Assembly: GCA_022447685.1 (NCBI GenBank)
Contig: JAKVAO010000106.1
Span: forward strand, 1 to 6,448
DNA: 6,448 bases
From: Candidatus Caenarcanales bacterium
GTDB taxonomy: Bacteria > Cyanobacteriota > Vampirovibrionia > LMEP-6097
Reading direction: 5' to 3'
In this document: positions 1 through 5,955 of the stretch, piece by piece
Numbering within the stretch: the first letter of the stretch is position 1
Layout of the letters: each line of letters begins with the position of its first letter
The notes under the pieces: generated by a model
What the model was told of the DNA's origin: nothing
The model's input: the letters and a program-made list of their open reading frames with translations, nothing else
Databases searched by the model: none
Position numbers and translations under genes: made by a program

Positions 1-34
1 ACTCATGAATAACTAGATTTGGCCAGAGCTAGAC

Positions 35-277
35 CTATTTGTTTACATAATCTTTATTTTTTACCTGAGTAGTTACTTGATATTTTCTTACTTCAGATAA
101 ATTAACTTTATATTTTCCAAATTGTAAAGAAGCTGTTTCTGGAGGGTTAGGATCAGGTAGATGAGTTGGATTTTCTACAGGTACGAGATTTGCTGTTTCC
201 TGAGACGGATTTGTTTTTTGAACTCCTGTGCTTATTCTATTTTCTAAGCTTTTATTGTTATTATCGTAAATCTCCAT
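35..277 (-). CDS. Small hydrophilic protein of unknown function (80 aa)
   Basis: I do not recognise this protein. It is 80 residues long, polar throughout, with no signal peptide or membrane segment. The first third is rich in Asn, Ser and Gln. Residues about 32-48 are rich in proline and acidic residues (PVENP, LPDPNPPE), which suggests a disordered linker. The C-terminal third has alternating hydrophobic and charged residues (FGKYKVNLSEVRKYQV) and may form the only folded part. The ATG at 277 is well supported: AAGGAAG at 286-292 on the minus strand gives a strong Shine-Dalgarno with 8-base spacing, the best in the window. The stop is TAG. It is transcribed away from the 553-1779 gene. That it is a real gene rests mainly on the ribosome binding site; its role is unknown. 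Confidence 0.6.
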   Translation of the reverse strand: MEIYDNNNKSLENRISTGVQKTNPSQETANLVPVENPTHLPDPNPPETASLQFGKYKVNLSEVRKYQVTTQVKNKDYVNK

Positions 278-285
278 GTTGATTA

Positions 286-292
286 CTTCCTT
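286..292 (-). promoter_or_regulatory. Shine-Dalgarno site of the 80-aa gene
   Basis: AAGGAAG lies 8 bases before the ATG at 277. It is the only near-consensus ribosome binding site in the window and fixes this start. Most other genes here have weak sites or none. Confidence 0.65.
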
Positions 293-310
293 TGCGAAAT
301 TTCTATTGTT

Positions 311-325
311 TAACTACTTTAGTTA
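311..325. repeat. Short perfect inverted repeat TAACTA-CTT-TAGTTA
   Basis: Two 6-base arms separated by 3 bases form a symmetric site 34-48 bases upstream of the 80-aa start. The size and symmetry suit a dimeric repressor operator, and the position would cover the -10/-35 region of that gene. In AT-rich DNA such a repeat can also arise by chance, and I recognise no known operator. Confidence 0.25.
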
Positions 326-453
326 TTTAATTCAAATACATAGTCTAGTAGGTAGCTGGTATTAACGTATTTATCCAAGTATTATTGTAACTCATTGTTT
401 CAATTTTCTATTGAGTTTCTTAATTTAAGCTAAGGTGAAATACAAATTTAATG

Positions 454-459
454 TATAAT
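454..459 (+). promoter_or_regulatory. Candidate -10 box for the 408-aa gene
   Basis: A perfect TATAAT stands in the divergent intergenic region and would start transcription near 466, giving a leader of about 87 bases before the ATG at 553. No convincing TTGACA-like -35 lies 15-19 bases upstream, and the TG immediately before the hexamer is one base off the extended -10 spacing, so this is only a candidate. Confidence 0.35.
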
Positions 460-490
460 ACTATTTAAAGCAGTTTATCGGTATAGACAT

Positions 491-512
491 AAATATTCTT
501 CGAAGAGAATTT
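491..512. repeat. 22-bp near-perfect inverted repeat in the leader of the 408-aa gene
   Basis: The centre is the perfect 10-base palindrome TCTTCGAAGA (497-506). It is flanked by AAAT (491-494) and ATTT (509-512), which also pair. Only 495/508 mismatch, and 496/507 would be a U-G wobble in RNA. It lies between the TATAAT at 454 and the start codon. It could be a transcription factor site or a hairpin in the 5' leader. There is no T-run straight after it, so it does not look like an intrinsic terminator. Confidence 0.4.
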
Positions 513-552
513 AGGGGCGCTTTTTGTCTATTTGGTAATTGCTCTAGAAAAA

Positions 553-1779
553 ATGAGAGCTAGTCTAGAAACTAAGCCCAAAGAAAATGAAATGCTTGCT
601 CCAGGAGTTAACAAAAATAACTCCATAGGAAGACTACAGCCAAATTTGGCTGATTCTGAAAATGCAGGTTCAGATCAGGGTGGAGAGATTTTCTTAGACC
701 CTGAGGCAATAGCTAAGGGTTTGCATCAAGAGCAGGAATCTTTAAATGAGCTGAAAAATACTGAGCCTCTGTTTGATGAGGATAGAGATGAGCAGCTAGT
801 AGAAGATAAAAATGAAGATAGATCGCCAATAATTAAGTTCTTAATCAAGAATCGTGACAAGCTTAATGTTCAAGCGATGAAATTTTGCTACGGTGGAATT
901 GGGATACACCAGCTTGCAGCTTTAAGTCCTCTCGTGAAATTCATCCCGAAATCTATCAGCAATCTTTTTGAAAAAGGTGCAACCCTATACTCGAGAATCT
1001 TAAGTGGATTGCCAGCTGCAATATTTGCAATCGATGACTTGAAAGAAAAAAATATTGTTCCAATGATTGGTAAGCTAAGTGCTACTTTATCTTTTCCTCT
1101 GATAGAGACTGTGGAAAATATGCCAGTAGCTTCGAGTTTGTTCTGTGGTATTAATACCGCTTTAGAAGCGATAGAAGAGTATAAAGGTGAGAAAGTTACG
1201 AGGAAATCTAATAGTTTCTTCCACCAATTAGAAGAGTTTGGAATTAATTACGCAAGAGCCTGGAAAGATTCTTTGAATAAACTAGGAGATGAAAAGACTG
1301 ATGCTAAAGACAAATTCAAAAGCCTCTTCAATCTTGTTTCTCTTCCTGGTTATTCACTGGTTCAGGGTGTGGGGATGATTCTCTGTAGGGACAGAATGGC
1401 TGATACTGAAAGTGATTCTTTGAAAAATAAAGTTGCGATAGGTATTAGAACTCTAAGGGCTGTTCTTGGGATAGCCACTGACTTCTTCTTATTAGGTTCT
1501 GAAAAACCAAGTCAGAGAAGAGTTGGAGCAACTTTTGTTGCTAGTAGTGTCTTGTCTCTATTCCCACCATGGGCGCACACTATACTTAAAGGTCAGAGTC
1601 AGGAAACTATAGATAATTGGATTAATGTCTTTGGTCAAGAGTGTAAGTCACTGGATGAACTTGGGAACGCACTCTGGGCTAAGGCTAAGCAAGCAGTGAA
1701 GGCTCCAAGCCTTGAAGAAGAAATGGATGCAAGTATAGAGAACCAAAATGATTTTGCTTTTGCAGCTATGCCTGCTTAA
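553..1779 (+). CDS. Unknown protein with acidic N-terminus and hydrophobic helical body (408 aa)
   Basis: I do not recognise a family. Residues 1 to about 90 are polar and acidic, probably disordered (LFDEDRDEQLVEDKNEDR near 73-90). From about 92 to the end it is mostly predicted helix. Moderately hydrophobic stretches lie near 113-131, 146-160, 190-203, 294-314 and 324-345, the last containing FPPWAH. These are too short or too broken by charge to be sure transmembrane helices, so a peripheral membrane or self-associating helical protein is possible. No catalytic motif is visible and there is no signal peptide. The start is uncertain: a TTG at 532 would add seven residues (MVIALEK), but neither start has a Shine-Dalgarno, so I chose the ATG. 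The stop is TAA and no clear terminator follows. Confidence is high that it is a gene; nothing supports a function. Confidence 0.8.
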   Translation: MRASLETKPKENEMLAPGVNKNNSIGRLQPNLADSENAGSDQGGEIFLDPEAIAKGLHQEQESLNELKNTEPLFDEDRDEQLVEDKNEDRSPIIKFLIKNRDKLNVQAMKFCYGGIGIHQLAALSPLVKFIPKSISNLFEKGATLYSRILSGLPAAIFAIDDLKEKNIVPMIGKLSATLSFPLIETVENMPVASSLFCGINTALEAIEEYKGEKVTRKSNSFFHQLEEFGINYARAWKDSLNKLGDEKTDAKDKFKSLFNLVSLPGYSLVQGVGMILCRDRMADTESDSLKNKVAIGIRTLRAVLGIATDFFLLGSEKPSQRRVGATFVASSVLSLFPPWAHTILKGQSQETIDNWINVFGQECKSLDELGNALWAKAKQAVKAPSLEEEMDASIENQNDFAFAAMPA

Positions 1780-1830
1780 TTTAATATGCAAATAAATTCT
1801 TAAGATAAAAACAATTTAATCTTATTCATA

Positions 1831-1859
1831 TTTACAAAAAGTGATTATGTGATTATATT
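1831..1859 (+). promoter_or_regulatory. Strong sigma-70-type promoter for the secreted protein / methyltransferase unit
   Basis: TTTACA (1831-1836) and TATATT (1854-1859) each match consensus at five of six positions, with the ideal 17-base spacer. The usual seven-base offset places transcription start at 1866, the A of the ATG, so the transcript would be leaderless. This fits the lack of any Shine-Dalgarno before that ATG. Confidence 0.6.
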
Positions 1860-1865
1860 TTAAAC

Positions 1866-2135
1866 ATGATGAAAAAACTAGTAAGCTCTTTAGTTATTCT
1901 TGGTTTTGTTTCAACACCTGCATTCGCTGGTGGTGATTACAGATCAGCTCCTAGCGAAGTTTGCACTTATAAGCAAGATTGTAAAGCTTGTGATGTTGGA
2001 AACTGGTTATGGGATGGTACTAAATTCATTCTTAAGCTTCCATTCAGAATAGTTACATCTACAGGTAAAGGCGTTTATGACTTAGTTGTAGATCAAGACT
2101 TCTCTGGATTCCAAGAAGGTTACGAGATCATTTAG
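1866..2135 (+). CDS. Small secreted cysteine-containing protein (89 aa precursor)
   Basis: The N-terminus is a typical Sec signal peptide: MMKK, a hydrophobic core (LVSSLVILGFVS), then TPAFA, with signal peptidase I cleavage expected after A21. The mature part is about 68 residues with three cysteines close together (C33, C39, C42; CTYKQDCKAC), followed by an aromatic and amphipathic segment (NWLWDGTKFILKLPFRIV, 46-63) and an acidic tail. An odd cysteine number leaves one free for an intermolecular disulfide or other link. It should act outside the cytoplasmic membrane. I know no family for it. A second ATG at 1869 is possible. There is no Shine-Dalgarno, and the promoter places transcription start at the ATG. 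The methyltransferase starts nine bases after its TAG, so the two are probably cotranscribed. Confidence 0.8.
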   Translation: MMKKLVSSLVILGFVSTPAFAGGDYRSAPSEVCTYKQDCKACDVGNWLWDGTKFILKLPFRIVTSTGKGVYDLVVDQDFSGFQEGYEII

Positions 2136-2136
2136 G
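2134..2136 (+). promoter_or_regulatory. Short ribosome binding site supporting the TTG start at 2145
   Basis: AGG overlaps the TAG stop of the secreted-protein gene and lies 8 bases before TTG 2145. The frame is closed by TAA at 2139-2141, and I see no in-frame ATG before the methyltransferase core, so the TTG is the only workable start. Overlap of the site with the upstream stop suggests translational coupling. Confidence 0.45.
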
Positions 2137-2144
2137 TCTAAGAA

Positions 2145-3344
2145 TTGCTAGATAAAGATAGAATACAGGGCTCAGACTTTGAAAGATATGATAAGTCTGA
2201 GCTTTGGTCTATTCATGAGCTATATTTCAAGAATATTGGTCTGAAAGCTTGGTCCTCAGGTGCTTTGCCCTTCGCAGGGGTTACTAGTTATTCAGAAACT
2301 CAGAAAAAAGTTTTACTTCTAGTTGAAAACTTAAAACAGCTTGGTTATGAAAATCATAATAAGCCCATCAAAGTCCTGGAGATAGGTGCAGGTTCTGGAG
2401 AATTTGCTAAAAACTTTATTTACGCTCTAGAGAACTTCTGTCACAGCCTGGATTTGAATTTCCACGAAAGACTAGAATACTATGTAACAGATTATGCTGA
2501 AACTACAATAGATGAAGTTAGAAAGCATAAAAAATTAAAGAAATTCCCCAATATAAAATACTTTCAATTTGATGTTTTGATGGATACAGAAAGCTCTTCT
2601 CTAAGAGACTTTTTCGGTGAATTTCAGTGTATATGTTCAACTTACTTGTTGGATCAACTACCAAATAGGGTTATCGCTAAATCAGGAAATAAATATTACG
2701 AAAAATATATTAAGCTCTGTATTGAAGAAGATTTCAGGAATAATGAAGAGATAAGAAAAAAAGTCCTGAAAAGCAATAAATGGATCAAGAAAATAAAAAA
2801 GAAATTTGATTTTAGAGAGCTTGACTTAGAAGATTCGATACCCAAATTAGACTTTGATGCTCTTGAGAAATGCTTTCGAGTAAATAAAGATGAGTCTACT
2901 GTTATATATTCTTATGGGGCTCTAGAAGCAGTGAAAAACTCTATGAAACTGCTTAGTGAAGATGGTTTGCTTATTTTCTCTGATTTCAATGCTGCATCTA
3001 GACCAGGTGTTGATGTCTATGAGCCTTGTTACTATGGTAATTCTTTAGCACAGCCTGTTAATTTTAGTTTTCTCTATAATTATTTTGCAGAGAACCAAAA
3101 AATTATTTTATTTGAAGATCCTATAAAGCCTCTACACACCATGATTATGTGTCACCACAGTTATAAATCTCAATTGATGTTGGGTGCTAGTTATGAGAAG
3201 ATTTTCAAGCAAAATATAGCAGTCAGAGTGATTTTTAGATTACTTGTAGAGCTTAAGTTTAGTATTTATATACTTCTGCTTGTTTCAGTTCTGTATGCTG
3301 CTTATTATATATTGAGCGAAGCTGCTAAATTACCGCTTTATTGA
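2145..3344 (+). CDS. Class I SAM-dependent methyltransferase with C-terminal membrane segment (399 aa)
   Basis: Motif I for SAM binding is VLEIGAGSG (77-85). It is followed by YYVTDYAE (112-119, acidic residue for the SAM ribose) and FDVL (142-145). TYLLDQLPN (166-174) sits where MidA-like enzymes have their N-x-x-F-D-x-x-P motif, and GLLIFSDF (274-281) is a late core strand. The preceding block (LW..HELYF, KAWSSG..P, TSYS, about 20-50) and the later PVNFSFLYNY (304-313) resemble, from memory, an uncharacterised MidA-like family frequent in cyanobacteria, often fused there to TPR repeats. Here the end is instead a hydrophobic segment at about 372-390, which would tether the enzyme to the membrane with the catalytic domain in the cytoplasm. 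The substrate is unknown. It lies nine bases after the secreted-protein gene and starts with TTG. Its last 20 bases overlap the convergent Xer-like gene. Methyltransferase assignment is confident; target and subfamily are not. Confidence 0.85.
   Translation: MLDKDRIQGSDFERYDKSELWSIHELYFKNIGLKAWSSGALPFAGVTSYSETQKKVLLLVENLKQLGYENHNKPIKVLEIGAGSGEFAKNFIYALENFCHSLDLNFHERLEYYVTDYAETTIDEVRKHKKLKKFPNIKYFQFDVLMDTESSSLRDFFGEFQCICSTYLLDQLPNRVIAKSGNKYYEKYIKLCIEEDFRNNEEIRKKVLKSNKWIKKIKKKFDFRELDLEDSIPKLDFDALEKCFRVNKDESTVIYSYGALEAVKNSMKLLSEDGLLIFSDFNAASRPGVDVYEPCYYGNSLAQPVNFSFLYNYFAENQKIILFEDPIKPLHTMIMCHHSYKSQLMLGASYEKIFKQNIAVRVIFRLLVELKFSIYILLLVSVLYAAYYILSEAAKLPLY
3259..3324 (-). pseudogene. Readable remnant of the Xer C-terminal tail beyond the stop codon
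   Basis: Reading on past the TAG (3325-3327) of the Xer-like gene in the same frame gives 21 sense codons, then TAA at 3259-3261. The start of this read-through, QLRSIYNKQHTELK, matches the final helix of XerC-type recombinases. From memory E. coli XerC has HLASVYDAAHPRAK there, the shared pattern being L-x-S-[VI]-Y-[DN]-x-x-H-x-x-x-K. About six residues normally lying between the tyrosine and this helix are missing. On the plus strand the same DNA encodes the membrane tail of the methyltransferase. It is either a fossil of a longer recombinase or, less likely, a chance match. Confidence 0.45.
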
Positions 3345-4116
3345 TATTCTTCTGTCCAATCAAATCTTGGATGAAAACTTTATGAGCACCACGTTCTTTC
3401 ATATGTTTAATAAAACTATTTCTGAGAGTAGATGCTGTAATTTTTTTGTTTATTCCAACTTCTTTAGCTATTTTTTGGACCATTCTGTAAACTTCCCTAG
3501 CGCTGATTTTGAATAATTTTTCTGCACTACTTATTTCTTTTTCTTCTATGTAAGTTTTCAACAGTGTTTGCAGTAAATCCGTAATTGGTAGTAAGCGTAT
3601 TTTGTTGGATCTAGAGTTCTTGACTTGGATTGATTTCTCTTCTAGTGCGATATCATCTAAAGTTAAATTCAGTAATTCATTAATCCTAAGACCTGATGAA
3701 TAAAGTAATTCTAAGATAAGTTTAGTCTCTAGGTCGCAATTCTCACAGTCGAGTAGAGAGTTTACTTCTTCTTCGCTTAAATATTCAAAAGAGTTGTTTC
3801 TAAATTGACTTGATCTAAATATTTGAGAGAATGGATCTCTTTCTGCTCTTCCTTGTTCACGAAGCCAATCCCAGAATTTCTTCAAAGCACTCAGTTTTCT
3901 ATTGACGGTGGCTGTGCTTGAGCCTTGTTTGCGAATATATTCAGAGAATTCTTCGAGGTTTTCTTTAGATAAATTTTCAATTTTGAAGTTCTGTTCTGCT
4001 TGTTCTTGGATAAATTTATCAAAATCAAATAAATCTCGCTTGTAGAGTCTAAGCGAGTTATAGGCAAGACCAGAACAATTTTCTAGATATTCTAAAAATT
4101 CAAGTAAGACTTGCAT
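3325..4116 (-). CDS. Xer-type tyrosine recombinase homologue lacking most catalytic residues (263 aa)
   Basis: The architecture is that of XerC/XerD. The N-terminal SAM-like, core-binding domain spans about 3-95 (FLEYLENCSG..YNSLRLYKRDLFDFDKF, then TVNRKLSALKKFWDWL). The catalytic-domain fold follows from about 110. Arg I is present (SGLR, R144), as is the second Arg (STLR, R232). The other active-site positions are changed: the beta-hairpin Lys of GKG is R169 (SRS), the His of HxxR is S229, the His of LGH is Q255 (LIGQ), and the nucleophilic Tyr is absent because the TAG falls at its position after I263. Xer proteins are usually about 300 residues. It should still fold and perhaps bind DNA but should not cleave and rejoin strands. 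The frame is otherwise intact, which argues for either recent decay or a retained non-catalytic role. The ATG has no Shine-Dalgarno and follows a TATAAT by six bases. Family assignment is secure; XerC versus XerD or another integrase is not. Confidence 0.85.
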   Translation of the reverse strand: MQVLLEFLEYLENCSGLAYNSLRLYKRDLFDFDKFIQEQAEQNFKIENLSKENLEEFSEYIRKQGSSTATVNRKLSALKKFWDWLREQGRAERDPFSQIFRSSQFRNNSFEYLSEEEVNSLLDCENCDLETKLILELLYSSGLRINELLNLTLDDIALEEKSIQVKNSRSNKIRLLPITDLLQTLLKTYIEEKEISSAEKLFKISAREVYRMVQKIAKEVGINKKITASTLRNSFIKHMKERGAHKVFIQDLIGQKNINKAVI

Positions 4117-4118
4117 AC

Positions 4119-4128
4119 TATAATTATA
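4119..4128. promoter_or_regulatory. Palindromic -10 element shared by the Xer-like gene and ispD
   Basis: TATAATTATA is a perfect palindrome, so it offers a consensus TATAAT on both strands. On the minus strand the hexamer (4123-4128) ends seven bases before the Xer ATG and predicts transcription start on the A at 4116, hence a leaderless mRNA. On the plus strand (4119-4124) it predicts a start near 4131 and a leader of about 27 bases for ispD. Neither direction has a clear -35 hexamer. An alternative for ispD is TTGCAT (4111-4116) with TATATA (4133-4138). Confidence 0.45.
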
Positions 4129-4157
4129 TATCTATATAGCTAAGGTTACCCTAGTCC

Positions 4158-4898
4158 ATGAATTCTGCCCCCAATACCAATCATAATATTTTTGCAATAA
4201 TCCCTGCTGGTGGTATTGGCAAGAGAATGAATCAGCGAAGGCCAAAGCAATTTCTTACAATCTTTGATCAACCGATACTTCTAGTAACACTGAAAATACT
4301 TGCTCAAACTGGCTTAATTAAGAAATTTATTATTCCTACTGTTGATGTTATAACTACTAAGAAAATCATCGCAAGCAAGTTGAGTGACGTTGATATAGAA
4401 ATTATCAAAGGTGGTAAAACTAGGCAGGATAGTGTCCATAATGGTTTGGATTATATTAAGAAATTAGACGATCAACCTGATTTGGTTTTGGTGCATGATG
4501 CAGTAAGGGTTTTGGTTAGCCAAGAAATAGTAATTAACACTATAGAGAAAGCTTTTAAGACAGGAGCTGCAATTGCAGCGAATAAAGTCTATGATACGTT
4601 GAAACTTAGTCACTCTGAAGTTGGTGAAGATATTACAATCAAGAAAAATATTTCTAGAGAGAACACATGGCAGGCTCAAACTCCTCAAGTCTTCAAAAAA
4701 GAATTGATTATTGAAGCTTATCAGAAAGCTAAGAAAGATCATTTTGAAGGAACTGATTCTGCGAGCCTTGTTGAAAGACTTAATGTTCCTGTAAGTTTAG
4801 TAGAAAGCCCTAAATCTAACTATAAGATTACTACTCCAGAAGATTTAGAGATTGCTGAATTGATTTTATCTAAGCGTTTACCAAGTTCTAAAAGCTAG
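4158..4898 (+). CDS. ispD: 2-C-methyl-D-erythritol 4-phosphate cytidylyltransferase
   Basis: IspD joins MEP and CTP to give CDP-methylerythritol and pyrophosphate, the third step of the cytoplasmic MEP route to IPP and DMAPP. At 246 residues it has normal length. All signature blocks are present in order: the nucleotide-binding loop IIPAGGIGKRM (14-24, usually PAAG) with R23, PKQF with K30, GGKTRQDSV (85-93), VHDAVR (112-117), DTLK (146-149), R167, WQAQTPQVF (171-179), GTDSASLVE (198-206) and NYKITTPEDL (221-230) with K223. These include the equivalents of the E. coli catalytic Arg20, Lys27, Arg157 and Lys213. The usual Pro after HDAxR is Val118, a mild departure. The ATG lies 12 bases after AAGG, a poor Shine-Dalgarno. 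It diverges from the Xer-like gene and its last 11 bases overlap the next gene tail to tail. No other isoprenoid gene is in view. I am very confident of this assignment. Confidence 0.96.
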   Translation: MNSAPNTNHNIFAIIPAGGIGKRMNQRRPKQFLTIFDQPILLVTLKILAQTGLIKKFIIPTVDVITTKKIIASKLSDVDIEIIKGGKTRQDSVHNGLDYIKKLDDQPDLVLVHDAVRVLVSQEIVINTIEKAFKTGAAIAANKVYDTLKLSHSEVGEDITIKKNISRENTWQAQTPQVFKKELIIEAYQKAKKDHFEGTDSASLVERLNVPVSLVESPKSNYKITTPEDLEIAELILSKRLPSSKS

Positions 4899-5955
4899 GG
4901 TTGATATTGAATATAGGATCTAAGCCAGGAATTGTGGCTCCATCTATAATTTGGTTGATTTGGTTTTTAACTTGGACTTTGAAGCCATGTTGAAGTGGGT
5001 GAGATTCTGCTCTACAGCCTGATGGGCAAAAGCGCCCTCCCCATTGATGATCTACGATTAATTCTGATCCCATGTTACGAGCAGCCTTCTTAGCTGCTGT
5101 ATTGATTACATTTCCAACAAATGTGATCTCAAAACTAGGTTTCATTGCTGATGCACCTGTTTCCTTATTTTCGGTAATAACCCAAACCATTGTGCCATCA
5201 TCAAATCTTTCTACTGCATTTAATGCAAGGCTCCCTCCCTTAGTACCAAGGTGTGCTAACTGTCTTAAGTTACCAAATTTATCTACCTTGGATTCATTGA
5301 GTATATATGGTTTCAAATTGTCAAAGCTGCAATGTTTAACTGAGCTTACTTTATTTTGTTCATCAAACTGAACAACTTGAGCAAACAATGCTTCACCACT
5401 TTTACGATGAGGGTAAACAGTGATGACTTGCCTAGTTTTTTTAATCATTTTGTAGTAAATCTTAAAATCTCTTTTATCAGGTCTAGGAATATCCATCATT
5501 TGATTAAAAGCATATGGGCTCATATGTGACATTTGTTTTTGTATACGACTCAACCTTTCATTTGTCATGGAGATAATCGAAAGTTGAAAATTGTTTTTTT
5601 CTAGGGTTTCTACATTCACCATGACACTGTAAGGATCAAGATTCCTAGCAGGGAGTAACTCTAAGTTAGTTTGGAAATTACCAACTGAGTTATGTTGTGG
5701 AAATATACCAGCTCTTTTATCCTGGTCAGGCATGGCTAAAGTTACTTTACGAGCTTTTCCATAGCCAATCATCATAATAGTTTCACGGGAATTATCTTCA
5801 CTTATTGGGCGTTTGATTTTCTTTTTATTCTTGTACGCAAAAGTACCACCAACATAATTGAAATTATGCTTCAGGTTGACATCCTGAGGCTCTCTTACGA
5901 CCTCTTCGTCTTCGCCATCTTTCTTTTTTCTTGGATCTACCGGTAGTTCTGGCAT
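4888..5955 (-). CDS. Unknown cytoplasmic protein with a CxxxC-x4-HxxxH cluster (355 aa)
   Basis: I do not recognise this protein. The first 55 residues are highly charged (KKKDGEDEEVV; KNKKKIKRP) and probably disordered. The rest reads as alternating beta strands and helices without signal peptide or membrane segment. A compact cluster near the C-terminus, RFCPSGCRAESHPLQH, has C310, C314, H319 and H323, which could bind a metal such as zinc; the only other Cys is C209. The last 30 residues are hydrophobic and proline-containing (ATIPGLDPIFNINPSF). The ATG at 5955 has no Shine-Dalgarno, but no better start lies upstream. It converges on ispD with an 11-base overlap, so the two are not cotranscribed, and it points away from the lipoprotein gene. 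Its length and lack of stops make it a confident gene with unknown function. Confidence 0.8.
   Translation of the reverse strand: MPELPVDPRKKKDGEDEEVVREPQDVNLKHNFNYVGGTFAYKNKKKIKRPISEDNSRETIMMIGYGKARKVTLAMPDQDKRAGIFPQHNSVGNFQTNLELLPARNLDPYSVMVNVETLEKNNFQLSIISMTNERLSRIQKQMSHMSPYAFNQMMDIPRPDKRDFKIYYKMIKKTRQVITVYPHRKSGEALFAQVVQFDEQNKVSSVKHCSFDNLKPYILNESKVDKFGNLRQLAHLGTKGGSLALNAVERFDDGTMVWVITENKETGASAMKPSFEITFVGNVINTAAKKAARNMGSELIVDHQWGGRFCPSGCRAESHPLQHGFKVQVKNQINQIIDGATIPGLDPIFNINPSF

Noticed and set aside
532..552. TTG at 532 as start of the 408-aa gene
   Set aside because: It has no Shine-Dalgarno at a usable distance (AGGGG is 14 bases away), so the ATG at 553 is the simpler choice, though it too lacks one. 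The seven extra residues cannot be excluded.
1801..1824. Possible terminator after the 408-aa gene (TAAGAT and ATCTTA arms)
   Set aside because: The stem is only six base pairs, five of them A-T, with a 12-base loop and no following T-run, so it would be too weak for an intrinsic terminator.
3325..3327. TAG as a recoded sense codon in the Xer-like gene
   Set aside because: Several other genes here (35-277, 1866-2135, ispD) end in TAG at sensible lengths, and no conserved gene contains an internal TAG. Other active-site losses in the same protein also point to degeneration and not recoding.
3259..4116. Integrase of a mobile element or integron
   Set aside because: No tRNA attachment site, direct repeats, attC-like sites, cargo genes or second mobility gene lie nearby, and the protein lacks catalytic residues.
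4464..4742. Open frame of 92 codons on the minus strand
   Set aside because: It lies wholly inside ispD, whose conserved motifs span the region. It is an antisense shadow with no ribosome binding site.
5072..5371. Open frame of 99 codons on the plus strand
   Set aside because: It is antisense within the 355-aa gene, with no start signals and no recognisable product.
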